Origin: CAYXXN01 sp964469055
Lineage (GTDB): Bacteria > Acidobacteriota > Thermoanaerobaculia > Multivoradales > JAHEKO01
DNA length: 46,069 bases
Assembly: GCA_964469055.1 (NCBI GenBank)
Contig: CAYXXN010000003.1
Coordinates: 1 to 46,069, forward strand
Direction of reading: 5' to 3'
Below the pieces are notes generated by a model that saw only the letters and a program-made list of their open reading frames with translations, searched no databases and was not told the DNA's origin. This document shows, in pieces, positions 15,615-23,821 of the stretch (position 1 is its first letter; every line of letters starts with the position of its first letter). The translations under genes and the position numbers were made by a program.

Positions 15615-16949
15615 GTGGCGCGGGCGGCGGCGCCGCTCGTCGGCCTGCACGGTGTCCTGCTCGGAATTCGCGATCTCGCCGCCCATCCAGTCCTCGCCGC
15701 TGCGGTTCTCGCCGCCGCCTTCGCCGCCCTGCTCTGGGGAGCCCGCGCGCTGGCCTCCGCCGCGACCAGCAACGCCGGTGCAAGCTTCGGGCCCGGGATC
15801 CTCGTCGCGGCGGCGACGCTGCGCTTGCTCCTGTTGCCGCTGCCGCCCAGCCTGTCCGACGATGTGCTGCGCTACGTCTGGGACGGCCGGGTGGCCGCCG
15901 CTGGTCGTAACCCCTACGACCTCCCGCCGGATTCCGTCGAGCTGGCCCCGCTGCGCGACCCCGCCTGGGAGCGGGTGCCGCATCGGGAGGTCCCCGGCGT
16001 GTACCCACCCCTGGCGGTGACGCTCTTCAGTATAGCCGCCCGTCTCCCGCACCCTGTGGCGGCCGTGAAGGTGGCGCTCGCCGCCTGCGACCTCGTCGCC
16101 TGTGCCCTGCTGCTGCGGCTGGCCCGCCGGCGGGGCCTCCCCGAGGCCCGAGTCGTGGCCTACGCCTGGAACCCGCTGGTGACCCTCGAGGTGGCGGGGA
16201 TGGGGCACGTGGACGCGTTGGGCGTGGTCTTGGCGGTGGCGGCTGTCGACCTCGTGGCGCGCGAGCGGCCACGGCCGCTGGCTGCGGCGTTGGCGGCGGC
16301 CGGCGGCGTGCTCGCCAAGCTGGCGCCCCTCGTGACCCTGCCGACCTGGGCGCGGCGCAGCGGCGCTCCGGTCGCCTTTCTCGGGGCGTCGCTCGGGCTC
16401 GCGGCCCTCGCCGTGGGGCCGGTCGTTTGGGCGAGTGGGGGAGTGCCGCCGGGGCTGACACGCTACGGCGTCTCGTGGGAGTTCAATGGCCCGCTCCACG
16501 AGCCGTTGTGGCGGGCGCTGGACGGCGCTCGTACGGCCCAGGCCGCCAAGGCGGGACTCGATCTCGCCAAGCGGGTGACGGGTTGGCACGGCGTCTGGAA
16601 CCGCTTCTATCCCTACGTCTACCCGCAGCTCCTCGCCAAGCTCCTGCTGGCCGTGGGCTTCCTCCTGTTCTGGCTGCTGGTGTGGCGCCGCGGCGACGTG
16701 GTGGCCGGGACCGGGAGGCTCTTGGGCGGCGCGCTCCTCTGCTCCGCCACCTTCTATCCCTGGTACCTCCTCTGGGTGCTCCCCTGGGCGGCGCTCTGCG
16801 GCCATCGCGCGTGGCTGGCCGCAAGCGCCCTGGTGCTCGCCGCCTACCTGCCGCAGACGGTCGGCGTGTCCCTCTTCCCGTGGGTCCATCTCGCGATCTG
16901 GGGTCCGTTCGCCGTCTTGCTCGCCGGCTCGCGATGGTCGTCGCACTGA
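15615..16949 (+). CDS. Polytopic mannosyltransferase-like membrane protein (GT87/DUF2029-like)
   Basis: The protein of about 444 residues is almost entirely hydrophobic, with roughly ten or more membrane segments. The first extracytoplasmic loop carries SDDVLRYVWDGRVAAAGRNPYDLPPDS, the acidic catalytic-loop pattern of polyprenyl-phosphate-sugar-dependent mannosyltransferases, followed by YPPLAVTLFS. Such enzymes take the sugar from a lipid carrier on the outer face of the inner membrane. The GTG at 15615 is my choice because hydrophobic sequence begins there and it does not overlap the divergent glycosyltransferase; the frame stays open further upstream, so the start is uncertain. It overlaps truA by 16 nt. 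Acceptor unknown. Confidence 0.75.
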   Translation: MARAAAPLVGLHGVLLGIRDLAAHPVLAAAVLAAAFAALLWGARALASAATSNAGASFGPGILVAAATLRLLLLPLPPSLSDDVLRYVWDGRVAAAGRNPYDLPPDSVELAPLRDPAWERVPHREVPGVYPPLAVTLFSIAARLPHPVAAVKVALAACDLVACALLLRLARRRGLPEARVVAYAWNPLVTLEVAGMGHVDALGVVLAVAAVDLVARERPRPLAAALAAAGGVLAKLAPLVTLPTWARRSGAPVAFLGASLGLAALAVGPVVWASGGVPPGLTRYGVSWEFNGPLHEPLWRALDGARTAQAAKAGLDLAKRVTGWHGVWNRFYPYVYPQLLAKLLLAVGFLLFWLLVWRRGDVVAGTGRLLGGALLCSATFYPWYLLWVLPWAALCGHRAWLAASALVLAAYLPQTVGVSLFPWVHLAIWGPFAVLLAGSRWSSH

Positions 16950-17686
16950 GGCTCGCCTATCGCGGCACCGACTACGCCGGCTGGCAGCGCCAGGCCAACG
17001 CGGTCGCCGTGCAGCAACGCCTCGAGGAGGCGCTCGCCGAGCTCGCCCGACGCCCGGTCAGGGTCGTCGGTGCCAGCCGCACCGACGCGGGCGTCCACGC
17101 CGCCGGCCAGGTCGCCCATCTCGCGCCGCCCGGGCGCTTGCCGCTCCGAGCCCTCGTCCACGGCACGAACCGGTTCCTCCCTCACGACATACGCGTGCTC
17201 TCGGCGGCGCGGATGCCGGAGGGCTTCCATGCACGCACGTCGGCTCGCGCCAAGATCTACCGCTACCGGCTGGTGCGGGCGGAAGTACTCTCACCGCTCG
17301 ACGCCCTGTTCGCCGTGCGGGCAGACCAGGATCTCGACCTCGCGGCGATGCGGCAGGCGACGGCCGCGCTCCCCGGTGCGCACGACTTCTCGGCCTTCGC
17401 CTTGACCGGCGGCTCGCACCGCTCGGGAGTGCGGCGAGTCTTCACCGCCGATTGGCTGGAGGACGGAGCGCGCCTCGAGCTCGTCATCGCCGGCAGCGGC
17501 TTCCTGCGCGGCATGGTGCGCAGGCTCGTAGGGACCTTGCTCGAGGTGGGGCAGGGCCAGCGCCCGCCCAACTCGGTGGCGGCGCTGCTGGCGGGGACGG
17601 GGCTCTTCGTGGCCGGTCCAACGGCGCCGGGCTGCGGTCTCACTCTCGAGCGGGTCGACTACGGAGGCCTCGAGCCGCTGTGGTAA
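16934..17686 (+). CDS. truA: tRNA pseudouridine(38-40) synthase TruA
   Basis: The 250-residue protein is TruA, which converts uridines 38-40 of the tRNA anticodon arm to pseudouridine. It has the N-terminal LAYRGTDYAGWQRQ, the catalytic-aspartate motif GASRTDAGVHA, YRYRL, and the C-terminal GSGFLRGMVRRLVGTLLEVGQG. Length is typical. The ATG at 16934 lies inside the end of the preceding mannosyltransferase-like gene (16-nt overlap), consistent with one transcript. uppS begins 13 nt after its TAA stop. A long open stretch upstream in the same frame is a shadow of the membrane protein gene. Confidence 0.96.
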   Translation: MVVALRLAYRGTDYAGWQRQANAVAVQQRLEEALAELARRPVRVVGASRTDAGVHAAGQVAHLAPPGRLPLRALVHGTNRFLPHDIRVLSAARMPEGFHARTSARAKIYRYRLVRAEVLSPLDALFAVRADQDLDLAAMRQATAALPGAHDFSAFALTGGSHRSGVRRVFTADWLEDGARLELVIAGSGFLRGMVRRLVGTLLEVGQGQRPPNSVAALLAGTGLFVAGPTAPGCGLTLERVDYGGLEPLW

Positions 17687-17689
17687 CTT
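17684..17689 (+). promoter_or_regulatory. TA-N3-T box before uppS
   Basis: TAACTT overlaps the truA stop codon and ends 10 nt before the uppS ATG at 17700. It fits the TA-N3-T pattern seen before several starts in this window. It may be an internal -10 box or chance. Confidence 0.2.
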
Positions 17690-17699
17690 ACGGCGGTCC

Positions 17700-18512
17700 A
17701 TGACGAAGACGAGGCATCTGGCGCCGGCGGGCTCGCCGGAAGAGCTGGTGGCGCGCCGCATCGACCGCGCACGCCTGCCGCGGCACGTCGCCATCATCAT
17801 GGACGGCAACGGCCGCTGGGCGCAGGCTCGGGGGCTACCCCGCGCCGAGGGCCACCGCGCCGGCGTGGCGGCGGTGCGCGACGTCATCGAGGCGGCGGCC
17901 GAGCTGGGTCTCGAGGTGCTCACGCTCTACGCCTTCTCGGTCGAGAACTGGAAGCGTCCCCGCTACGAAGTGTGGACGCTGATGAACCTGCTCAAGGAGT
18001 ATCTGCGCAAGGAGCTCGAGCAGCTCGTGGCCAACGGCATCCGCTTCCAGCCGGTGGGCCGCTGGCGCGAGCTCGACCCTTCCGTGGTGGCGGAGCTCGA
18101 GCGGGCCAGGGCGGCGACGGCGGCGGGCTCCGGCATGCAGCTCAACATCGCCCTCAACTACTCCGGCCGGTGCGAGATCGTCGACGCCTGCCGCCGCATC
18201 GTCTCCGACTGGGCGAGCGGCAAGGGCACCGACATCGACGAGGAGACCCTCGGCCGCTACCTCTATACGGCGGGCCAGCCGGACCCCGATCTCTTGATCC
18301 GCACCTCGGGTGAGTCGCGCCTGTCGAACTTCCTGCTCTGGCAGGTGGCCTACGCCGAGATCTGGCTGACCCCGACTCTGTGGCCCGACTTCCGCCGCGG
18401 CGAGCTGTTTCAGGCCGTGCTCGACTACCAGACGCGCGAGCGTCGCTTCGGCGGTGTGGAGGCTCTCGAGAGCGCCGAGGCGGACGTCGACGTCACCGAC
18501 CGGCGCGCCTGA
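17700..18512 (+). CDS. uppS: Undecaprenyl diphosphate synthase (cis-prenyltransferase)
   Basis: The 270-residue protein is UppS/IspU, which condenses isopentenyl diphosphate units on farnesyl diphosphate to make the C55 carrier for peptidoglycan and O-antigen. It has the IIMDGNGRWAQ active-site segment (near residue 31), the GHRAG motif, YAFSVENWKRP, and the C-terminal DLLIRTSGESRLSNFLLWQ with AYAEIWLTPTLWPDF. It leads the classic uppS-cdsA-dxr-rseP cluster; cdsA starts 22 nt downstream. The extension of about 20 residues before the catalytic core is somewhat longer than usual, so a later internal start cannot be excluded. Confidence 0.97.
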   Translation: MTKTRHLAPAGSPEELVARRIDRARLPRHVAIIMDGNGRWAQARGLPRAEGHRAGVAAVRDVIEAAAELGLEVLTLYAFSVENWKRPRYEVWTLMNLLKEYLRKELEQLVANGIRFQPVGRWRELDPSVVAELERARAATAAGSGMQLNIALNYSGRCEIVDACRRIVSDWASGKGTDIDEETLGRYLYTAGQPDPDLLIRTSGESRLSNFLLWQVAYAEIWLTPTLWPDFRRGELFQAVLDYQTRERRFGGVEALESAEADVDVTDRRA

Positions 18513-18534
18513 GGGCGCGACGAGCTGCGCTCCC

Positions 18535-19353
18535 ATGCAGCGACTGGCCACGGCCCTGCTCATGGTGCCGCTGGCGCTGGCGGGCCTGTTCTGGCTCGAT
18601 GGGCCGTGGTTCTTTCTCGGCGTGCTGGCCGTCTTCGAGCTGGCGGCCTGGGAAGTCGTGACGATCGCCCGGCCTTGGGCGCCGCGCGCGCCGCTCGCCG
18701 CCCTGCCGGTGCTGGTGGCGGCGGTCAGCGTGGTCTTCGCTCCTGAGCCGCTGCTCGGGCGGCCCCTTCCGGAGGGTGCGCTCGTGGCGCTGGGGCTGGC
18801 GCTCACCGGTGGCACGGGCGCCCTCGTCCTCGCCCGCCGCACACCGGTGGGCGAGGGTCCCGCCGCCTTGGGCTTGCTCGCCTTCGGCGCGCTCTACCTG
18901 GCCCTGCCCGTCGCCTGCTTGGCACGGCTGCAGCGGTTCGACCCTTGGCTCGTCTTCCTCCTCTTTGCCATCGTCTGGCTCGGCGACACGGCGGCCTTCT
19001 ACGTCGGCCGTCGCTGGGGCCGGCGGCGGCTAGCACCGGTGGTGAGCCCGAGGAAGACCTGGGAAGGGGCCGCCGCCTGCTCCCTGACGGCGCTCGTCTG
19101 TGCCGCGGTCTGGAGCCTCGGGCGTGAGAACCGAGTCGACCTGCCGCTCGTGGCGCTCGCCGCGCTCACCTCGGTAGCGGCCCAGGTGGGGGATCTCGTC
19201 GAGTCGTCGTTCAAGCGGGCGGCCGGCCGCAAGGACTCCGGCAGCGCGCTGCCCGGCCACGGCGGCTGGCTCGACCGACTCGACGCGATGGTCTTCGCCG
19301 CTCCCGTTTGGTGGCTCGGCCTCGTCGCCCTGGGGCATCTCGCCGGCCGATGA
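18535..19353 (+). CDS. cdsA: Phosphatidate cytidylyltransferase
   Basis: The 272-residue integral membrane protein is CdsA, which makes CDP-diacylglycerol from phosphatidic acid and CTP at the entry to phospholipid synthesis. Seven or eight hydrophobic segments are visible. The C-terminal signature SSFKRAAGRKDSGSALPGHGG, with GWLDRLDAM, matches the CDS family pattern S-x-x-KR-x4-KD. The ATG at 18535 directly precedes the first membrane segment; an in-frame upstream codon lies within uppS and is unlikely. Its TGA stop overlaps the dxr ATG as ATGA, which indicates translational coupling. Confidence 0.96.
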   Translation: MQRLATALLMVPLALAGLFWLDGPWFFLGVLAVFELAAWEVVTIARPWAPRAPLAALPVLVAAVSVVFAPEPLLGRPLPEGALVALGLALTGGTGALVLARRTPVGEGPAALGLLAFGALYLALPVACLARLQRFDPWLVFLLFAIVWLGDTAAFYVGRRWGRRRLAPVVSPRKTWEGAAACSLTALVCAAVWSLGRENRVDLPLVALAALTSVAAQVGDLVESSFKRAAGRKDSGSALPGHGGWLDRLDAMVFAAPVWWLGLVALGHLAGR

Positions 19354-20516
19354 CCGTGCGCCTGGCGCTCCTGGGCGCCACCGGCTCGATCGGCGCCAGC
19401 ACGCTGGCCGTCGTCGCGGCCCACCGCGACCGGCTGCGCGTCGTGACCCTGGCGGCGGGCGGCGGCCGGCTCGACGAGCTCGAGCGCATCGCCCGCGAGC
19501 ATCGGCCGCGACTCGTGGCGGTGGCCGAAGAGAGCGCGGCGCGCGCGCTCGCCGCGCGTCTCCCCGGGATCGAGGTGGTCGCAGGCGAGGCCGGCGTGGT
19601 GGCCGCCGCCACGCACCCCGAGGTCGACAAGGTGGTGGCGGCGATGGTCGGAGCGGCCGGACTGCCGCCGGTGGCCGCCGCTCTCGAAGCCGGCAAGGAC
19701 GTGGCCTTGGCCAACAAAGAGGCGATGGTCGTGGCGGGACGGCTGCTCGCCGATCTCGCCCGTCGGCGGGGCGCTCGCCTGCTGCCGATCGACAGCGAGC
19801 ATGCGGCGCTGCACCAGGCGCTGCGCTCCGGCGCCGCCGGGGAGGCACGGCGCCTAGTGCTCACCGCCTCGGGCGGACCCTTCCGCGAGAGACCCTTGTC
19901 CACCTGGTCCGAGATCCGGCCGGCCGAGGCGCTGCGCCATCCGACCTGGAACATGGGTCCCAAGGTCACCATCGATTCGGCGACGCTGATGAACAAGGGT
20001 CTCGAGCTGATCGAGGCCCATCACCTCTTCGGGGTGAGTGCCGAGGCCATCGACGTCGTGATCCACCCGCAGTCGCTCGTGCACTCGATGGTGGAATTCC
20101 GCGATGGCTCGTGGCTCGCCCAGCTCTCGTGCAACGACATGGTGTATGCGGTGCAGTACGCCCTCGCTTTCCCGGAGCGTTGGGCGAACGAGTTCCCCCG
20201 GCTCGACCTCGCGCACGTGGGGCGGCTCGATTTCGAGCCCTTGGACGCCGCTCGCTTCCCGGCCGTGGCGCTGGCGCGCCGGGCCCTGGCCGCCGGCGAC
20301 TCCGGGCCGATCGTTCTCAATGCCGCCAACGAAGTCGCCGTACGTGCCTTTCTGGCCGAGCGGCTCGGCTTCCCGGCGATCGTCGAGACGGTCGAGCGCA
20401 CCCTCGACCGGCACCAGGCGGCGTCGGTCGCCTCGCTCGCCGAGGCCCTCGCCTGGGACGCTTGGGCCCGCGGCGAGGCCGAGGAAGTGGCACGGCGTTT
20501 GCCTTCAGCGCGATAG
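19350..20516 (+). CDS. dxr: 1-deoxy-D-xylulose-5-phosphate reductoisomerase
   Basis: The 388-residue protein is Dxr/IspC, which makes 2-C-methyl-D-erythritol 4-phosphate with NADPH in the MEP isoprenoid pathway. It shows the NADPH-binding GATGSIG (residues 9-15), ALANKEAMV, PIDSEH with metal and substrate ligands, the flexible-loop region, and NMGPKVTIDSATLMNKGLE. Its presence shows that this organism uses the MEP route. The ATG overlaps the cdsA stop by 4 nt. Immediately after its stop (TAG at 20514-20516) comes the rseP leader of 29 nt. Confidence 0.97.
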   Translation: MTVRLALLGATGSIGASTLAVVAAHRDRLRVVTLAAGGGRLDELERIAREHRPRLVAVAEESAARALAARLPGIEVVAGEAGVVAAATHPEVDKVVAAMVGAAGLPPVAAALEAGKDVALANKEAMVVAGRLLADLARRRGARLLPIDSEHAALHQALRSGAAGEARRLVLTASGGPFRERPLSTWSEIRPAEALRHPTWNMGPKVTIDSATLMNKGLELIEAHHLFGVSAEAIDVVIHPQSLVHSMVEFRDGSWLAQLSCNDMVYAVQYALAFPERWANEFPRLDLAHVGRLDFEPLDAARFPAVALARRALAAGDSGPIVLNAANEVAVRAFLAERLGFPAIVETVERTLDRHQAASVASLAEALAWDAWARGEAEEVARRLPSAR

Positions 20517-20545
20517 ACTCGCCGGCCCGCGTCGAGCCGCTCGCC

Positions 20546-21865
20546 ATGCTCCATCTGCTTTCCAACGCCGCGGCCTTCCTCGTCGCCCTGGGCGTCATCA
20601 TCTTCGTGCACGAGGCCGGCCACTTGCTGGTCGCCAAGGCCTTCGACGTGCGGGTCCTCACGTTCTCGCTCGGCTTCGGGCGCCGGCTCTGGGGCTTCCG
20701 CCGGGGCGAAACCGACTACCGAGTGTCGCTTGTCCCGCTCGGCGGGTACGTCCGGCTGGGTGGGGAGGATCCCGCGGAGGTCGATCCCACGGACCCGCGG
20801 CAGTTCCTCAACCGGCCGCGGTGGCAGCGCGTGCTCGTCTATTTGGCCGGGCCAGCGATGAACATCGTGCTAGCCATCGTGCTGATCGCCGGAGTGTTCA
20901 TGGTGGGAATCCATGTGTCGGCGATCCCCGACCTCCCGCCGGTGGTCGGACAGGTGACGCCTGACTCGGCGGCGGCCCGAGCCGGGATCGCGGTCGGCGA
21001 CCGCATCCTGAGCGTCGACGGCCAGCCGGTTCGCCGGTGGGACGAGGTCGCCCTCGCCCTCTTCAACTCGCCGGAGGAGCCAGTGGCCCTGACACTCGAG
21101 CGCGGCGAGCGGCAGCTCACCGTGACCGTGACTCCTGCCAAGGTCCCCCGGTACGAGTTCGGCGACGCGGGGCTGTTGCCGAAGCAGTTGCCGAGGGTGG
21201 CGTCCGTGATTTCGGGGAGCCCGGCCGAGCAGGCCGGTTTACAGGTGGGCGACGAGATTCGCGGCGTCGACGGGCGTGCGATGGGGAGCGGCGACGATTT
21301 CATCGACTACATCGAGCAACACCCCGGCCAGTCGATCGGAGTGGAGGTAGACCGCCAGGGTAGGTCAATCACGATCGCCGTCGTACCGCGGCTCGACGGC
21401 GAGGTCGGTCGGATCGGCGTCACGCTCTCCTATTTCCAGCGTTTCGGCCCGCTGGAATCCTTCGTCCAGAGCGCCCGCTTCAACTGGCGCATCACGGTCC
21501 AGACCTTCCACATGATAGGCAAGATCGCGACCGGCCAGGTGGCCGCCAAGCGGGCTCTCTCGGGGCCGCTCGAGATCGCCGCTCTCTCCGGGGCCGCCGT
21601 GCGCAGCGGCCTGCGCAACTTCATCCAGCTGATGGGGCTGATCAGTATCTCGATCGCCATCCTGAACCTCCTGCCCGTGCCGGTCCTCGATGGTGGGCAG
21701 ATCGCCATCCTCCTCGTGGAAGGCGGGCTGCGGCGCGACTTCCCCTTCAAGGTCAAAGAGCGCATCCAGCAGGTGGGCTTCGTGCTGATCGTGATGCTGA
21801 TGGTCATGGTGCTATATTTCGACATCAGCAAGAACGTACCGCCCGGTCTGCTGCCGGGCTCCTGA
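20546..21865 (+). CDS. rseP: RseP-type site-2 protease with two PDZ domains
   Basis: The 439-residue inner-membrane zinc metalloprotease belongs to the M50 (RseP/RasP) family, which cleaves within the membrane, including anti-sigma factors. The first membrane helix carries HEAGH (residues 22-26). Two PDZ domains lie in the periplasmic loop (about 125-295), each with a PxxxAGL/I-type carboxylate-binding loop (SAAARAGIAVGD and PAEQAGLQVGD). The third helix contains NLLPVPVLDGG, the second zinc-ligand motif. Two PDZ domains match the E. coli RseP layout. The start at 20546 places the catalytic helix at the N-terminus. A TAGACT hexamer overlaps the dxr stop upstream. No sigma-E or rseA gene is visible here. 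Confidence 0.96.
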   Translation: MLHLLSNAAAFLVALGVIIFVHEAGHLLVAKAFDVRVLTFSLGFGRRLWGFRRGETDYRVSLVPLGGYVRLGGEDPAEVDPTDPRQFLNRPRWQRVLVYLAGPAMNIVLAIVLIAGVFMVGIHVSAIPDLPPVVGQVTPDSAAARAGIAVGDRILSVDGQPVRRWDEVALALFNSPEEPVALTLERGERQLTVTVTPAKVPRYEFGDAGLLPKQLPRVASVISGSPAEQAGLQVGDEIRGVDGRAMGSGDDFIDYIEQHPGQSIGVEVDRQGRSITIAVVPRLDGEVGRIGVTLSYFQRFGPLESFVQSARFNWRITVQTFHMIGKIATGQVAAKRALSGPLEIAALSGAAVRSGLRNFIQLMGLISISIAILNLLPVPVLDGGQIAILLVEGGLRRDFPFKVKERIQQVGFVLIVMLMVMVLYFDISKNVPPGLLPGS

Positions 21866-21883
21866 CCCGCAGCCGTTTCATCG

Positions 21884-22384
21884 ATGCCGCTCGCCGCGGG
21901 CGACGCCGCGCCCAACTTCGACCTGACCTCGACCGAGGACGTGGTCCTGATGCTGGCCGACGAGGTCGTGCGGACGGCGATCGTGCTCTACGTCTGCCCG
22001 ACGGCGGAAGGCGAGCCGGTGCGCAGCGAGCTGGTGGCGCTGGCGGCGGCCAGCCCGGCCCTCGCCGCAGCGAGCGCCAGGGTGCTCGTCCTCTCGCCGG
22101 CGCCGCTCGAGCAGCTCAAGGCCGTGCAACGCGAGCTCGAGCTGCCGTTCCCGCTGCTCCACGACGACCGCAACTTCGCGGCGCGCTACGGAGTCGCGGG
22201 CGCCGCAGCGCCGCCGGCGTTGCTGCTCGTCGATCGGCGCCAGCGCGTGGCCTGGACGGCGGCTGGCGGCGGCGTCGAGGAGTCGCTCCCGGCGCTCGCC
22301 ACGGCGCTCGCCGCGCTGCCCTCGCCCACCGCCTCGCTGCCCCGCAAGGTCGTCAACCGGCTCATCGACCAGTGGGTCAACTGA
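21884..22384 (+). CDS. Thioredoxin-fold (AhpC/redoxin-like) protein lacking a CxxC motif
   Basis: The 166-residue protein looks like a peroxiredoxin/redoxin fold: an N-terminal GDAAPNFDLTSTED, a central IVLYVCPTAEG, and a later LHDDRNFAARYGVAG with PPALLLVDRRQRVAW. The only cysteine is in YVCPTAEG (near residue 38), where typical enzymes have PxxxTxxC or WCxxC. The normal peroxidatic motif is therefore not preserved, and activity is doubtful. There is no signal peptide. It lies 18 nt after rseP and 19 nt before the PASTA gene, inside the envelope run. It may be a divergent 1-Cys peroxiredoxin or a non-catalytic derivative. Confidence 0.68.
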   Translation: MPLAAGDAAPNFDLTSTEDVVLMLADEVVRTAIVLYVCPTAEGEPVRSELVALAAASPALAAASARVLVLSPAPLEQLKAVQRELELPFPLLHDDRNFAARYGVAGAAAPPALLLVDRRQRVAWTAAGGGVEESLPALATALAALPSPTASLPRKVVNRLIDQWVN

Positions 22385-22390
22385 GGTCGT

Positions 22391-22396
22391 TAGGCT
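22391..22396 (+). promoter_or_regulatory. TA-N3-T box before the PASTA gene
   Basis: TAGGCT ends 7 nt before the ATG at 22404, the same spacing as the TAGACT box before glmS. Possible -10 element for a leaderless message; no -35 seen. Confidence 0.22.
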
Positions 22397-22403
22397 CGCC
22401 GCC

Positions 22404-23147
22404 ATGGCGTCGAAGGCAGTGCGCGCCCTGGGGTGGCTGGCCTACAGCGGCGTCCTCACGATCGCCTTCGGCGTGGCCGCCTACCTCTCGTTCAGCTTCT
22501 TCGTGCGCAGCGGCGTCACGCAGGTCCCGGACCTCATCGGCCGGCCGGTGGGAGAGGTCGATGCCCTGCTGGCGGACCGCGGGCTCGCGCGGCGCGCCGG
22601 CGGCGAGGCGGAGCGCTACGACGACGCGGTGCCGGCGGGAGGGATCGCCCACCAGGAACCCAAAGCGGGGAGCCTGGTCAAGCGTGGCAGCGCGGTCGAA
22701 GTCGTCGTCTCACTCGGTCCTCAGCTGGTCGAGGTGCCGGACCTCTCGGGTCGCGTCCTCGCCTCGGCTCAGGTCACGTTGAGCGCCAACGGTTTGACCG
22801 TGGGTCGTACCGCCAGCGTGTTCTCGGCCGGCGGCTCCCCGGGCACGGTCGTAGAGCAGTCGCCGGCGCCGGGTACGCGAGTGGGGAGCGACACCGCCGT
22901 CGACCTCTACCTCGCGCTCGAGGATGTCGCGGCCGTCTATTTGATGCCCGACCTGGTGTATCGCGAGTACGAGCCTGTGCGGCGCTTCTTCGAGGGGCGC
23001 GGCTTTCGCCTCGGCAACGTCAAGTTCGAGCCCTACGAGAATATCCCGGCGGGCACCGTGCTGCGGCAGTATCCGCTGCCCGGCCATCCCCTCGCTCGCC
23101 GCGACGTGATCTCGCTCGTCGTGGCGAGCGGCGCCGTCGAGAGCTAG
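22404..23147 (+). CDS. Membrane-anchored protein with three PASTA domains, no kinase or PBP domain
   Basis: The 247-residue protein has one N-terminal membrane helix (about 12-34) and then three PASTA repeats, beginning near TQVPDLIGRPVGEV, VEVPDLSGRVLASA and VYLMPDLVYREYEP. Each repeat ends in the usual xPxPGxxV-like turn and hydrophobic strand. PASTA domains normally sit on Ser/Thr kinases or penicillin-binding proteins and sense peptidoglycan fragments; here they stand alone outside the inner membrane. In several Gram-negative phyla a free PASTA protein is found just before rpe, as here (rpe starts 14 nt after the stop). It could act as a wall sensor or scaffold for a separate kinase. Function unproven. 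Confidence 0.88.
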   Translation: MASKAVRALGWLAYSGVLTIAFGVAAYLSFSFFVRSGVTQVPDLIGRPVGEVDALLADRGLARRAGGEAERYDDAVPAGGIAHQEPKAGSLVKRGSAVEVVVSLGPQLVEVPDLSGRVLASAQVTLSANGLTVGRTASVFSAGGSPGTVVEQSPAPGTRVGSDTAVDLYLALEDVAAVYLMPDLVYREYEPVRRFFEGRGFRLGNVKFEPYENIPAGTVLRQYPLPGHPLARRDVISLVVASGAVES

Positions 23148-23161
23148 GCGAGGGCCACGGA

Positions 23162-23821
23162 ATGCTCCTCGCGCCCTCCATCCTCGCCGCCGATCTGGCC
23201 GACCTCGCCGCGGCACTGCGACAGTGCGAGGCCGGGGGGGCCGACCTGGTTCACCTGGACGTGATGGACGGCCACTTCGTGCCCAATCTGACCTTCGGAG
23301 CCCCGGTCGTGCGCGCCCTGGCAGCCCGCTCGGCGTTGCCGCTCGACGTGCACCTCATGGTGGAGGCTCCCGACCGGTTGCTCGGCGAGTACCTGGCGGT
23401 ACAGCCTGCCTACGTCGCCGTGCACTGGGAAGCGACGCTCCACCTCGACCGCCAGCTCGCCCGCATCCGGGAGGCGGGAGCGAAGGCTGGCGTGGCGCTC
23501 AACCCCGCGACCCCGGTGGAGGCGCTGATCGACATCCTGGGCGAGCTCGACTACGTGCTCTTGATGTCGGTCAACCCAGGCTTCGCCGGCCAGACCTTCC
23601 TGCCCTACGTCCTCGACAAGGCACGCCGGCTACGTCACCTGGCGGCCGAGCGAGGGCGCGCCCTCGAGATCGAGATGGACGGTGGGCTGGGCCCGGGCAA
23701 TGTTGCCGCGGCCGTCGCGGCGGGCGTCGACATCGTCGTCGCGGGCGCGGCGGTGTTCGCCGCCGCGGACCCGGCGATGGCCATGCGCGACCTGCGGCGC
23801 CGCGCGGGGGCGCCCGCTTGA
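23162..23821 (+). CDS. rpe: Ribulose-phosphate 3-epimerase
   Basis: The 219-residue TIM-barrel enzyme interconverts ribulose-5-phosphate and xylulose-5-phosphate in the pentose phosphate pathway. It has the N-terminal APSILAADLADL, the metal-binding HLDVMDGHFVPNLTFG, LDVHLMVE, MSVNPGFAGQTFLP and the phosphate-binding end EIEMDGGLGP with VAGAAVF. Length is typical. The ATG at 23162 follows the PASTA gene by 14 nt. Its TGA stop overlaps a TTG start of the BamD-like gene as TTGA, so downstream translation is probably coupled. Confidence 0.97.
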   Translation: MLLAPSILAADLADLAAALRQCEAGGADLVHLDVMDGHFVPNLTFGAPVVRALAARSALPLDVHLMVEAPDRLLGEYLAVQPAYVAVHWEATLHLDRQLARIREAGAKAGVALNPATPVEALIDILGELDYVLLMSVNPGFAGQTFLPYVLDKARRLRHLAAERGRALEIEMDGGLGPGNVAAAVAAGVDIVVAGAAVFAAADPAMAMRDLRRRAGAPA

